From Altericroceibacterium endophyticum (GTDB lineage: Bacteria; Pseudomonadota; Alphaproteobacteria; Sphingomonadales; Sphingomonadaceae): a stretch of 64,000 bases of DNA. Within the stretch, counting starts at the first letter, position 1, and each line of letters starts with the position of its first letter. The stretch is taken from positions 124,001 to 188,000 of the forward strand of contig NZ_WTYT01000006.1 of NCBI RefSeq assembly GCF_009827595.1, in the 5' to 3' direction. Made by a program: the position numbers and the translations under genes. Below are positions 17,109 to 26,142 of the stretch, in pieces. Below the pieces are notes generated by a model. It did not search any database, had not been told where the DNA came from, and saw nothing but the letters and a program-made list of their open reading frames with translations.

Positions 17109-18680
17109 TCAATGCATCGGCGCTGCAGAAACACCCTTTGGCAGGGGCTTGAGCAGCAATACGAGAGGGGTAACGCAAAATGTCAAAAGCGCCATGGTCC
17201 AGAAAATGTCATTATATGCCATGACTAGGGCCTGCTGACGGATCACGCCCGCCAGTGTCCGCAGGGCCTGTTCCGCCCCGCCCACCGTCTGCGCAATGCC
17301 GGCCATATAATCCTGCACCATCACGCTGTTGGCGGACAATGTTTCCTCAATTCTGCGCGAATGGAACCACAGGCGCTGGTCCTGAATGGTGGCGATACCG
17401 GCCAGCGCAAATGATCCGCCCAGATTACGGGCGGCGTTGAACAGGCCGGAGGCATCCCCTGCATATTCACGCGGCACCGCAGAAATCGCCGCCTGGTTCA
17501 GGAAGACAAAGGCCAGAATCGTCCCCACACCGCGCAACAACTGGGATTCAACAAAGGCGCTCCCCGTGGACATGGCATTCATTTCGGTATCGACGTGGCA
17601 GCTCAGAGACAGGATCAGCAGGCCAGCCGCCACGGCCACGCGCAAATCCAGATGCCGCATTAAAAAGGGTGTAAAAGGCATCAGCATCAAGCTGGGAATG
17701 CCGGATATCATCACCACTTTGCCGGCTTGCAAAGCGTTGTAATCGGCAATGGCCGCCAGGAATTGCGGAATCACATAAGATGTTCCGTAAATGACCATGC
17801 CCAGGATCATCGCCATGATCACGACGCTGCCAAAGACCGGTTGAAACAGCAATTTAAGCCGGATAACGGGCGATTTGGCGTACATCTGACCGGCCGTCAG
17901 CAACAGGAAGCCAAAGACGGCCGCCGCGGTCAGCTGGATGATCAGCGCAGAATCGAACCATTGTTCGCGGTGCCCTTCTTCCAGCACCACGGTGAGGCAA
18001 CCAAGCCCCAGCGACATGCCTATAATACCCAGCCAGTCCGCTTCACCCAGCAAATCAAATCGCGGTTTACGCCCCGGCAGTCCGACCAACAGAAGCACAG
18101 CCAATCCAGCGCATACCGGCACGTTAATTAGAAACGCGTAATGCCAGCTATAGGACTCCGTCAGCCAGCCCCCGAGCAAGGGGCCTATCACAGGCCCCAG
18201 AATGGCGGTGACACCGAACAAGGCTGTGCCGATGGGCTGTTGATGCTGCGGCAGGCGCGTGGCGATAATCGTCATCGCGGTTGGGATCATCGCGCCGCCG
18301 GTAAAGCCTTGCCCCGCACGGCCAATAATCATCGTGGTGAGATTGTCCGCCGTCCCGCACAGGATCGAAAACCCGGTAAACATGAATGACGCAACCAGCA
18401 GGAATGTGCGCAAGCCAAATAAGCGTTCCAGCCAACCGCAGAGCGGGATGATGATGATTTCCGCCACCAGATAGCTGGTAGCGATCCAGGTGCCCTCTGT
18501 GCCGCTGGCCCCGATATTACCCTGAATTGTCGGAAGGGCGGAATTGACGATCGAAATATCGAGCGTGGCCATCATCGCGCCGAGCGTGCCAGCCATCACG
18601 GCGAGCCAGTCGGCAACGCTGGCCCGTTCGCGTTCGCCCCCTGCCATTGGGGCGGAAGAACTGTGCGCTGCGCCCGCCAT
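17109..18680 (-). CDS. emrB: MFS drug exporter, DHA2/EmrB family
   Basis: 523 residues with about 14 predicted membrane segments. LDISIVNSALPTIQGNIGAS matches the DHA2 motif in helix 1, and the later AILGPVIGPLLGGWLTE matches motif C of antiporters. It would use the proton gradient to extrude hydrophobic drugs or aromatic acids across the inner membrane. Its ATG shares one base with the emrA stop (TGATG). The pump gene symbol follows E. coli EmrAB by family and operon order. Confidence 0.88.
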   Translation of the reverse strand: MAGAAHSSSAPMAGGERERASVADWLAVMAGTLGAMMATLDISIVNSALPTIQGNIGASGTEGTWIATSYLVAEIIIIPLCGWLERLFGLRTFLLVASFMFTGFSILCGTADNLTTMIIGRAGQGFTGGAMIPTAMTIIATRLPQHQQPIGTALFGVTAILGPVIGPLLGGWLTESYSWHYAFLINVPVCAGLAVLLLVGLPGRKPRFDLLGEADWLGIIGMSLGLGCLTVVLEEGHREQWFDSALIIQLTAAAVFGFLLLTAGQMYAKSPVIRLKLLFQPVFGSVVIMAMILGMVIYGTSYVIPQFLAAIADYNALQAGKVVMISGIPSLMLMPFTPFLMRHLDLRVAVAAGLLILSLSCHVDTEMNAMSTGSAFVESQLLRGVGTILAFVFLNQAAISAVPREYAGDASGLFNAARNLGGSFALAGIATIQDQRLWFHSRRIEETLSANSVMVQDYMAGIAQTVGGAEQALRTLAGVIRQQALVMAYNDIFWTMALLTFCVTPLVLLLKPLPKGVSAAPMH

Positions 18681-19861
18681 CAGTTGCGGGCCTGGCTCCG
18701 CTGGGCTTCATCGGCCTGAACGTCGTTCAATTCACCCTCTGCCGAACGTGTATCGACCGTCACTTCAACCGACATGCCCGGTACGAATAGGGCCTTGGTA
18801 TCTTCACTGGCATCCACCGCGATGCGCACGGGAATACGCTGCACGATCTTGGTGAAATTGCCGGTCGCATTTTCAGGCGGCAACAGAGAGAATTGCGCAC
18901 CAGTGCCCGGGGCGATGCTTTCCACATGGCCGTGCAATTCGATGCCCTTCAGGGCGTCAACTTCAATTGTCACCGGCTGGCCCGGCCGCATCATGCCAAG
19001 CTGCGTTTCCTTGAAATTCGCCTTAATATAAATTTGCTTAACCGGAACGATCGACATCATGCGCGTGCCTGATTGCACAAATTGCCCGACGCGCACGGTC
19101 TTGTTGCCGATGCGGCCATCAATGCTGGCTTCCAGCAAGGTAGACCCCAGATTGACATTCGCCTGCGACAATTGCGCCTCGCCCGCTTCGCCCTGCGCCT
19201 GTGCCTGACGGACTTGTGCTTCGAGAGTGGCAACGCGCCGGCGTGCGGCAGTCAATTCTGCGCGGGCGGAGGCCACTTGCGCCAGCGATTGCTGCAACTG
19301 GTTGCGCTTTTGCGACAGGATCTGTTTCGGCTCTGCGCCGGTAGCAACCAGCGGTTCATACCGAGAAACTTCTGAACGGGCGAAGTCGAAGTCGGCCTGC
19401 GCAGCAGCCAGCGAGGCCTTGGCGCTATTGACTGCGGCCTGCTGCTCGGAAACCTGCGCACGAACGCCAGCGGCATTGGCGCGGGACACGTCGATCTGGG
19501 CCTGGGCCTGTTCTGCGCTCGCTTCGTAATCGCGCGGGTCGATCCGCGCCAGCGGGTCGCCCTTTTTCACGGTCTCGTTTTCATCGACGAAAACTTCGTC
19601 CACATAACCGGAAATTTTGGGGGCAACCGTCACTGAGTCTGCCTGAATATAGGCATCATCCGTGCTCTGCATATATTTACCGACAGTCTGATACTGGATG
19701 AACCAGACCACTGCCAAAATCGCCAGAACAATCACGATACCAAGCAAAACCAGCCGGACGCCGCGCCTTTTCAACGGCGGTATGCGCTGCTCTGACGGCT
19801 CAGGTGCCATGTCCTGGTCCTGTTCCATCACAGCGTCCTGCTCATCCTGATTCGTATCCAT
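18680..19861 (-). CDS. emrA: Membrane-fusion protein, HlyD/EmrA family
   Basis: 393 residues. A cytoplasmic acidic N-terminus, one membrane helix (about 32-53) and a lipoyl-like half (SGYVDEVFVDENETVKKGD) precede a long Ala/Gln-rich coiled-coil hairpin (about 110-225) and then the second lipoyl half and beta-barrel (QIYIKANFKETQLGMMRPG). It bridges EmrB to the outer-membrane duct. First gene of the pump operon, transcribed away from the MarR regulator across a 106-base control region. Confidence 0.88.
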   Translation of the reverse strand: MDTNQDEQDAVMEQDQDMAPEPSEQRIPPLKRRGVRLVLLGIVIVLAILAVVWFIQYQTVGKYMQSTDDAYIQADSVTVAPKISGYVDEVFVDENETVKKGDPLARIDPRDYEASAEQAQAQIDVSRANAAGVRAQVSEQQAAVNSAKASLAAAQADFDFARSEVSRYEPLVATGAEPKQILSQKRNQLQQSLAQVASARAELTAARRRVATLEAQVRQAQAQGEAGEAQLSQANVNLGSTLLEASIDGRIGNKTVRVGQFVQSGTRMMSIVPVKQIYIKANFKETQLGMMRPGQPVTIEVDALKGIELHGHVESIAPGTGAQFSLLPPENATGNFTKIVQRIPVRIAVDASEDTKALFVPGMSVEVTVDTRSAEGELNDVQADEAQRSQARN

Positions 19862-19909
19862 GGATCTACTTTCACCAAATTCAGTAACGACTCATAGGCT
19901 CAATTCGGC

Positions 19910-19942
19910 TTGCCATGTGGTCTTTCCAACCCCATATGGCAA
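19910..19942. promoter_or_regulatory. Inverted repeat operator between emrA and the MarR gene
   Basis: TTGCCATGTGG (19910-19920) and CCATATGGCAA (19932-19942) form an inverted repeat with 10 of 11 arm positions matching and an 11-base spacer. It sits midway between the divergent starts, where a MarR dimer would repress both the pump operon and its own gene. Confidence 0.5.
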
Positions 19943-19967
19943 CACCATATATTGTGGCCCCTCAACA

Positions 19968-20402
19968 ATGACCGATATCGAAACAACCGTAACTGCATTC
20001 GCTGCGCTTTATCTCAAATTTGTGCGTCAGCTCGATTCGCGCATGGCCGCCAATGGCGTTTCGTTGTCGCGTACAAAGATTCTGCTCTGTCTGCAAAAGC
20101 GCGGACCGATGCGCAGCACCTCGATTGCCGACATTTATAATCTGGCTCCGCGTACCGTCACCGAATTGATCGATGCGCTGGAAAAGGATGGCTTTCTTGA
20201 ACGGCAGCCAGACCCCTCTGACCGCCGGGCCAAGCTGGTGTCGCTGACACCCGAGGGGATCGAAGCGGTAAACAAGACAGAGCCGCTTCGCCGCGAATTG
20301 GTGGACCAGATTTTCGGAATTCTCGACACGCGCGAACTTTCGGAATTCCGTGGGATGCTGGACAAGCTGTCGCTGGCACTGGATGAATTACCAGACGATT
20401 GA
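19968..20402 (+). CDS. MarR-family regulator of the efflux operon
   Basis: 144 residues from ATG 19968 (MTDIETTVTAF). The frame is open back to 19860, but that would cover the whole promoter. The winged-helix region (about 40-110) contains KRGPMRSTSIADIYNLAPRT, then VTELIDALEKDGFLER and the wing PDPSDRRAKLVSLT. Divergent placement next to emrA makes it the likely local repressor, released by a pump substrate. Confidence 0.85.
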   Translation: MTDIETTVTAFAALYLKFVRQLDSRMAANGVSLSRTKILLCLQKRGPMRSTSIADIYNLAPRTVTELIDALEKDGFLERQPDPSDRRAKLVSLTPEGIEAVNKTEPLRRELVDQIFGILDTRELSEFRGMLDKLSLALDELPDD

Positions 20403-20410
20403 GTTCACCA

Positions 20411-20443
20411 AATGCAGAGCTGGCTCGAAAGCGGCTCTGCATT
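20411..20443. terminator. Hairpin between convergent MarR and GMC genes
   Basis: AATGCAGAGC (20411-20420) pairs with GCTCTGCATT (20434-20443) across 13 bases. No long T-run follows on either side, so it is a modest terminator candidate. Confidence 0.4.
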
Positions 20444-20495
20444 CGCTGACGTTTCAAGGCGGTGCCTTTCAGGCCGAAGGTCGCCCATCTCAGCT

Positions 20496-22118
20496 TCAAG
20501 CAGCCACCTTTTTATCATTCCGGATTTGCGCCAGCACATGGTCGCTGGCTTTGTCACCGATCATGATCGATGTGGCATTGGTATTACCCGCTGGCAGGCT
20601 GGGCATGATCGACGCATCGGCAACCCACAGTCCGTCCACCCCGTAAAGGCGGCACTCGCTGTCGACCACGGCCATGGGATCTGCCTTCGCGCCCATTTTT
20701 GCCGTGCCGACAGGGTGATACATCGGAATGGTCGCCGCTCGCACATAATGCGACAGCGCCTCGTTGCTCGCCAAATTCTCACCCGGCCTGACTTCCGACA
20801 GAACAGTGGAAGCAATGGCATCCTGTCCCATGATCTTGCGGGCAATCTGTATGCCTTCGACCAATTGCAGCACGTCATCCTCATCGCCCAGCAGCAGGTG
20901 GGAAATCTTCGGCGCGTCATGCGGATCATTGGAACGCAATGTTACCGTGCCGCGCGAAGAAGGGCGCATCAACGCGATAAAGGTGGAGACAGAGCTTTTC
21001 TTGCTCAGCGCCAGATTGCCCTTATCCGTGACGTCGAAAGCGAAAGCGGAAAAGGCCAGCTGCAGATTGGGTGCGGGAAGATCTTCTCTGCTGCGCACAA
21101 ACGCCTGAGCATGGCCAATGCCGGTGGTGAGCGCGCCAGAGCGCTTCACCGCCAGTGACAACAATTGTTTCAGGCCGGCAAGGCCGCGGGAATCATCATT
21201 CAATGTGTGCGCATCGACGGTATTGACCAGATGCGTGCCCGGATGCTCCTGCAAATTCTGCCCAACGCCGGGAAGATCGATCACGGGATCAATCCCATGC
21301 GCCTTCATTTCCTCTGCCGGACCAATGCCGGACAGCATCAGCAGGCGCGGCGTATTCAGCGCACCGGCGCTCAGCACCACACCTGCGCGCGCCGTTATAA
21401 TGCACTCCTGCCCATCTTTGACGATGGCGATGCCGGTTGCGCGGCCATGCTCAACGATGATGCGTTGCACCTGCGTTTCCAGCATGATCTGCAGATTGGG
21501 GCGCTTCTTTTCCAGATAGCCGCGCGCGGCGGACCAGCGCATTCCGGAGCGCTGCGACAGCTGAATATAATCGACACCCTCGGCCAACTCGCCATTCAGA
21601 TCCGGCGATCGCGGATAGCCAGCCTCTTCGACTGCGGCGACCCATTCCCCGGTGATTTCATAGCGTGCGCGGACTTCGGAAACTGCAATCGGCCCGCCTG
21701 TGCCGCGCCATTCATCCTCGCCGCGTTCATTGTCTTCCATCCGGCGGAAATAGGGCAGCACGGATGCGTAATCCCAACCCGTGGCGCCGAGCTCGGCCCA
21801 ATGGTCATAATCCCATTTATGCCCGCGCACGAACATCATGCCGTTGATGGCACTGCCCCCGCCAAGGCGTTTACCGGCGGGCCAGACATCGGGCCGCCCG
21901 CCAACAGAAGCATCAGGTTCCGCGCGGTAGCACCAGTCAAAATCAGGCGTCTGGACGATATTGGCCATCAGGGCCGGAACACGCGAGCGTATATCCTTGT
22001 CGGACTTACCGGCCTCCACCAACAGGACGTTGACACCCGCATCGGCCAGCCGACCCGCACAGGCCGCACCTGCACTGCCGCCGCCGATTACGATGATATC
22101 CGGTTGTTGATCTGCCAT
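20496..22118 (-). CDS. GMC-family FAD-dependent alcohol/choline dehydrogenase-like oxidoreductase
   Basis: 540 residues, start ATG 22118 with GGAGAGGG upstream. The N-terminal dinucleotide-binding motif IGGGSAGAACAGRLA lies at about 11-25. The GMC signatures are present (GKRLGGGSAINGMMFVRG near 85-100; GALNTPRLLMLSGIG near 255-270). Near the C-terminus MYHPVGTAKMG holds the catalytic His and PAGNTNATSIMIGD closes the FAD site. It oxidises an alcohol to an aldehyde. Choline dehydrogenase is the nearest well-known type, but no betaine genes are nearby, so the substrate is open. Confidence 0.85.
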   Translation of the reverse strand: MADQQPDIIVIGGGSAGAACAGRLADAGVNVLLVEAGKSDKDIRSRVPALMANIVQTPDFDWCYRAEPDASVGGRPDVWPAGKRLGGGSAINGMMFVRGHKWDYDHWAELGATGWDYASVLPYFRRMEDNERGEDEWRGTGGPIAVSEVRARYEITGEWVAAVEEAGYPRSPDLNGELAEGVDYIQLSQRSGMRWSAARGYLEKKRPNLQIMLETQVQRIIVEHGRATGIAIVKDGQECIITARAGVVLSAGALNTPRLLMLSGIGPAEEMKAHGIDPVIDLPGVGQNLQEHPGTHLVNTVDAHTLNDDSRGLAGLKQLLSLAVKRSGALTTGIGHAQAFVRSREDLPAPNLQLAFSAFAFDVTDKGNLALSKKSSVSTFIALMRPSSRGTVTLRSNDPHDAPKISHLLLGDEDDVLQLVEGIQIARKIMGQDAIASTVLSEVRPGENLASNEALSHYVRAATIPMYHPVGTAKMGAKADPMAVVDSECRLYGVDGLWVADASIMPSLPAGNTNATSIMIGDKASDHVLAQIRNDKKVAA

Positions 22119-22206
22119 GGTCCCTCTCCGTCTTTTGTAACGCTTGTTATAATGGACTGGCGCCGGGAGGCAATCTTTCCCTTTCCAGCTTTATTCACCG
22201 CCTCGG

Positions 22207-23193
22207 TCAGGCGGCGCTGTCCTCCGCCGCACAATCCCAGATGCCGCGCCCTTCCAGCTCGGCCCGGTTATGCAGCGCGGCATAATCGACCTCCGGCCCG
22301 ATCGGGATGATCCCATTGGGATTGGCGAGTGGGATGGAATAATAATCGGGTTTGATCACGTCCTGCCTGATCGTCTGGGCGATGCCCGGCCATTGATACA
22401 GCTCACGCAGATAATTGCTCAGTGCCGGATAATCCGCGATGCGGCGCAGATTACACTTGAACGCGCCATGATAGGCAATGTCGAAACGCACCAGCGAAAC
22501 AAAGGCCCGCCAGTCGGCTTCCGTGCAATATTCCCCGGCGAGATAGCGATTCTGCGCCAGATGGCTTTCCATCAGATCCAGCGTTTCGAATACCCCATTG
22601 GCGGCCGCTTCATAGGCCGTCTGCGCAGTCGCAAAACCGGCGCGATAGACGCCATTATTCAGCCCCGGATAGATGATATCATTCCAGTGATCGATCTGCT
22701 CGTGCAGCGCATCCGGATTGAGATCGAGATAATTACCAGTATGGCCGTTAAACGCGCTGTTGAGGATGCGGATGATATCGGCACTCTCATTATTGACGAT
22801 GCGCTGCGTTCTGCTGTCCCACAGAACCGGCACAGTCACTTTCCCGGTGTAGTGCGGATCATCCAGCGTATAGAGCCGGTGGAGGGGATAGGGCCCCTCT
22901 TCCCCGTCCGGACCTTCATCATAGGTCCAGCCTTCCTCGCCGCGATGACCGATGGAAATCGGGACAATTTCCTCAAGCTGTTTGAGCGCGCGCATCGCCA
23001 ATGTGCGGCCCGCCCACGGGCAGGCCCAGGCCACCCACAGGCGATATCGCCCCGGCTCGGCAACAAATTCTGCGTCGGGGTCAGACGAAATGGCAGAACG
23101 ATAGGCGCTGCTCGGCCGGTTATATTCGCCCGCTTCCGATTGATCGGGGTCGGGCAGTTTTTCCACCCATTGTCCATTAAGCAATCCGGCCAT
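22207..23193 (-). CDS. Glutathionyl-hydroquinone reductase (Xi-class GST, YqjG/PcpF-like)
   Basis: 328 residues. The active-site motif WACPWAGRT, with Cys58, is the hallmark of glutathionyl-hydroquinone reductases, which release GSH from glutathionyl-hydroquinones. The N-terminal thioredoxin-like part (about 45-165) ends with DIIRILN, and the GST C-domain covers about 180-310. Start ATG 23193 has GGAGAC before it. It may protect against quinones made during aromatic degradation. Confidence 0.9.
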   Translation of the reverse strand: MAGLLNGQWVEKLPDPDQSEAGEYNRPSSAYRSAISSDPDAEFVAEPGRYRLWVAWACPWAGRTLAMRALKQLEEIVPISIGHRGEEGWTYDEGPDGEEGPYPLHRLYTLDDPHYTGKVTVPVLWDSRTQRIVNNESADIIRILNSAFNGHTGNYLDLNPDALHEQIDHWNDIIYPGLNNGVYRAGFATAQTAYEAAANGVFETLDLMESHLAQNRYLAGEYCTEADWRAFVSLVRFDIAYHGAFKCNLRRIADYPALSNYLRELYQWPGIAQTIRQDVIKPDYYSIPLANPNGIIPIGPEVDYAALHNRAELEGRGIWDCAAEDSAA

Positions 23194-23283
23194 TACGGTC
23201 TCCTGTCAGGTTATGCCGATCAGCAAATGGACCGGCGAAATGAAGCTCTGGCGGCGGATCATTCGCTCGCGCCGAGATAAAGG

Positions 23284-24297
23284 TCATGCAGCAAGCAATT
23301 CACTTGCTGCAGGGCTGATTTCCAGCAAGGCGATCAGGCCGCGCTCTTCGCGGCTGAGCCAGCGGGTCTTGCGGGGAAGTTTCAAGGTGCTGCGCCATGC
23401 GACCTGCTCATCGATCTGGGCAATAATCGCCGGATGCACATAGCTCTTGCGCGCAATTGCCGGCGTATTTCCCAGTCGGGCGCTTACCTGCTCCATCATC
23501 GCCTTGATCGTCAGTAGATCAGGCGAACGGACCAGACAGTCAAAGGCCAGCACGCTGGCATGCCAGGTGCGAAAATGTTTGGCAGTGAAATGTTCGCCCA
23601 TGGTTTCACACAAATAGGCATTCACTTCGGAGGAGCCGACATTGTGCGCCTCCCCTTCATCATCGATATATTGGAAAAGCCGCTGCCCCGGCAGGTCCTG
23701 CATCGCCTTGACGAAGCGCACAAGACCGCGATCGGTCACTTTGACACAGCGGTCCTTGCCCGATTTCGCGCGGTATTTCAGCGTTAATGTCGACCCTTTG
23801 ATATCGGCATGGCGCCGCCGCAAGGTCGTGGCACCGTAGCTCTTGTTGCTTTTTGCATAGACATCATTGCCGATCCGCACGACTCCCAGATCCAGCAGCC
23901 TGATAACGCTGGCCAGCGCCCGCTCTCTGGTCGGCTTGCCTGCCTTCAGGTCACCTTCCACCCTTTTTCGGACCAGCGGCAGCAATTCGCCAAAGGCGAG
24001 ACAGGCATCAAATTTCTCGCCCTCTCGCATCGCTCTGAACTCGGGGTGATAGCGATATTGCTTGCGGCCTTTATCATCGACGCCCGTGGCCAGAATATGT
24101 CCGTTATCAGCCGGACAGAACCACGCATCCCGATAGGCTGGCGGAAGGCCAATCGCGTTCAGCCGTTGGCGCTCGGCACGTTCCTTGATGCGGATGCCCG
24201 TTGGATCATAATAGGCCCAGCCACGGCCCGCTCCGCGGCGCGTGATACCGGGCAGATCGTCATCGACATAAATCAGTTTGGGGGGCGTGCTTGCCAT
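23284..24297 (-). CDS. DNA topoisomerase IB
   Basis: 337 residues, the usual size of the poxvirus-like bacterial type IB enzyme. The N-terminal domain has GRGWAYYDPTGIRI and LPPAYRDAWFCP. The catalytic domain shows the Lys of LKYRAKSGK, the HFRTWHAS helix (Arg243 and His246) and nucleophile Tyr286 in ARKSYVHP. All catalytic residues appear present. It relaxes supercoils by single-strand nicking. It lies 46 bases after the LysE gene and 90 before the GST gene on the same strand, so it may be co-transcribed. Confidence 0.92.
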   Translation of the reverse strand: MASTPPKLIYVDDDLPGITRRGAGRGWAYYDPTGIRIKERAERQRLNAIGLPPAYRDAWFCPADNGHILATGVDDKGRKQYRYHPEFRAMREGEKFDACLAFGELLPLVRKRVEGDLKAGKPTRERALASVIRLLDLGVVRIGNDVYAKSNKSYGATTLRRRHADIKGSTLTLKYRAKSGKDRCVKVTDRGLVRFVKAMQDLPGQRLFQYIDDEGEAHNVGSSEVNAYLCETMGEHFTAKHFRTWHASVLAFDCLVRSPDLLTIKAMMEQVSARLGNTPAIARKSYVHPAIIAQIDEQVAWRSTLKLPRKTRWLSREERGLIALLEISPAASELLAA

Positions 24298-24343
24298 GGG
24301 TCTGGTAAACGCGCCATGCGGATCGCGGGTTCCCCGCCCCCGG

Positions 24344-24961
24344 TTACGGGCGGCAGATCATATAACCGCCCGCCGCAACACAGCCCGCACCGGCGACCAT
24401 TTTTACCGGCGCGGCGGACAAGCGCCCTGGCCAGCGTCGAATGATCGCGCGCGCTGCAAAGGCATAGCAACATTTCACGCTGAATATTGCCATGAAGGTC
24501 AGCGCCGCGATCAACAGCATATCCGGCCCGCGCAGAACCGCCACATCCAGAAATGCAGGAAACAAGGCCGCATAAAATGCAATGGCTTTTACATCGCCCA
24601 AAGTCAGACCCAGTCCGGCAAGCAAACTGAACGCCCAGCGCCCCGAGGCAGGCACATGCCCGACTTCCGGAACTTTACCCGCATCGCGCAGCAAGCCAAT
24701 CCCCACCCAGATGAGATAGGCTGCGGCCGCATATCGCAGGATGCCGAACAGACTGCCCATCCAGACGGACAAAACGCTCATCCCGGCACACGCCAGCCCC
24801 ACAAACAGAACATCGCCCAGCGCCACCCCCACGGCCGCCGCAACGCCATTGCCTGTACCGAACCGGCTCGATCGCCAGACCACCAGAGCCACGCTGCTGC
24901 TGGGCAGTGCGGCCAGAGCGAGCATCGCCCCAAAGAAGGGGAGCAACTGATCAAACCCCAC
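24344..24961 (-). CDS. LysE/RhtB-family amino-acid exporter
   Basis: 205 residues, GTG start at 24961 (no in-frame ATG upstream; the next ATG would remove the first helix). About six membrane helices. The first helix region LLPFFGAMLALAALPSSSVAL corresponds to the usual LxxPGP segment with the PGP replaced by PSSS, which is a small oddity. LGLTLGDVKAIAFYAALFPAFL matches the conserved middle of LysE translocators. Likely exports an amino acid or derivative; substrate unknown. Confidence 0.8.
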   Translation of the reverse strand: MGFDQLLPFFGAMLALAALPSSSVALVVWRSSRFGTGNGVAAAVGVALGDVLFVGLACAGMSVLSVWMGSLFGILRYAAAAYLIWVGIGLLRDAGKVPEVGHVPASGRWAFSLLAGLGLTLGDVKAIAFYAALFPAFLDVAVLRGPDMLLIAALTFMAIFSVKCCYAFAARAIIRRWPGRLSAAPVKMVAGAGCVAAGGYMICRP

Positions 24962-25070
24962 GAAAATGCCTTTCCATTTCCCAAGCCCGCCAACACAAAA
25001 CTATGCCTTGCAGCAGCAGGACTCTAACGCCATCTCCTGTGCAACCAACAGCAAAAAGAGAGTATGATTG

Positions 25071-25937
25071 ATGGCTGACGACACCTACACACCGCCCAAA
25101 GTCTGGGAATTCGATCCTGAAAATGGCGGTCAGTTCGCCGGCATCAATCGCCCGACCGCCGGCCCGCGTGAAGACAAGGAACTGCCGCTCGGCGAACATC
25201 CTTTCCAGCTCTATTCACTCGGCACGCCCAATGGCGTGAAGACCACCATCATGTTCGAAGAATTGCTGGAGGCTGGTTATGCGGCGGAATATGACGCCTG
25301 GATGATCAAAATCTTCAATGGCGATCAATTCGGATCGGGCTTTGTCGATCTCAATCCCAACTCCAAGATCCCGGCGCTGCTCGACCGGTCCGGCCCCACC
25401 CCGTTCCGCGTCTTTGAAAGCGGTGCGATCCTGATGCATCTGGCCGAGAAATTCGATTATCTACTGCCGAAAGAAAATCCCGCCCGGGCGGAAACGATCA
25501 GCTGGCTGATGTGGCAAATGGGATCGGCCCCGGCGATTGGCGGCGGCTTCGGTCATTTCTATAATTATGCCCCGGAACGCTACAAATATCCTATCGATCG
25601 CTATTCGATGGAAACAAAGCGGTTGTTCGATGTGGCTGATCGCCAGCTGGCCCAGACACGCTTTCTGGCCGGTGACGACTACACGATCGCGGATATCGCG
25701 TCCTATACCTGGCTCGGTAATCTCTATCGCGGTGAAGCCTATGGCAATGCCGCCGAATTTCTGAGCCTGCACGAATATGAAAATGTCGGCCGCTGGGTTG
25801 GTGAAATCGACGCCCGCCCTGCCGCACGCCGCGGCAAGCTCGTAAATTCGCAAAAGGGACTGGATGAACGCCATTCCGCCAGCGATTTCGAGAAATTGCC
25901 CAAGGAATTGCTGGAAGGCGTTACGAAAGGGTTCTAA
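25071..25937 (+). CDS. Glutathione transferase, YghU/YfcG-like disulfide-bond oxidoreductase
   Basis: 288 residues from ATG 25071, after an AAAAGAGAG stretch. A long N-terminal arm (KVWEFDPENGGQFAGINRPT) precedes the thioredoxin-like domain (about 45-130, with SLGTPNGVKTTIMFEELLEAG and NPNSKIPAL), then the all-helical domain (about 140-260, with TRFLAGDDYTIADIASYTW). This arm plus TPNGVK is typical of the Nu-class YghU proteins that reduce glutathionylated disulfides. Monocistronic by context. Confidence 0.85.
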   Translation: MADDTYTPPKVWEFDPENGGQFAGINRPTAGPREDKELPLGEHPFQLYSLGTPNGVKTTIMFEELLEAGYAAEYDAWMIKIFNGDQFGSGFVDLNPNSKIPALLDRSGPTPFRVFESGAILMHLAEKFDYLLPKENPARAETISWLMWQMGSAPAIGGGFGHFYNYAPERYKYPIDRYSMETKRLFDVADRQLAQTRFLAGDDYTIADIASYTWLGNLYRGEAYGNAAEFLSLHEYENVGRWVGEIDARPAARRGKLVNSQKGLDERHSASDFEKLPKELLEGVTKGF

Positions 25938-25946
25938 CCCCCTTTT
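25926..25946 (+). terminator. Weak hairpin overlapping the GST stop codon
   Basis: AAAGGG (25926-25931) can pair with CCCTTT (25940-25945), with a fourth T after the stem. Short stem, low confidence. Confidence 0.3.
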
Positions 25947-25987
25947 CATCTTGGTCTGAGCCGTTATATGGGCGCGCACAGACCTGC

Positions 25988-26062
25988 TGGGGTGTAGCCA
26001 AGTGGTAAGGCACCGGTTTTTGGTATCGGCATGCGCAGGTTCGAATCCTGCCACCCCAGCCA
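25988..26062 (+). tRNA. tRNA-Gln (anticodon TTG), CCA encoded
   Basis: 75 bases form a full cloverleaf. Acceptor TGGGGTG (25988-25994) pairs with CACCCCA (26052-26058). The anticodon stem is CCGGT/ATCGG, with loop TTTTGGT placing the anticodon TTG at 26020-26022. The T-loop has GTTCGAATC. Discriminator G26059 is followed by a genomic CCA (26060-26062). It reads CAA and, by wobble, CAG codons. Confidence 0.97.
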
Positions 26063-26142
26063 GCAGTCTCAGGGCGCCCTTACATGCGCCGAACTCCGTT
26101 CTGCTTTATGCAACGGATTCAAGGATGTCTCCAGCGGCTATC

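Noticed and set aside
20496-22118. Choline dehydrogenase betA
   Set aside because: It is a GMC-family oxidoreductase, but no betaine aldehyde dehydrogenase, betI or choline transporter is nearby, so the specific name is unsupported.
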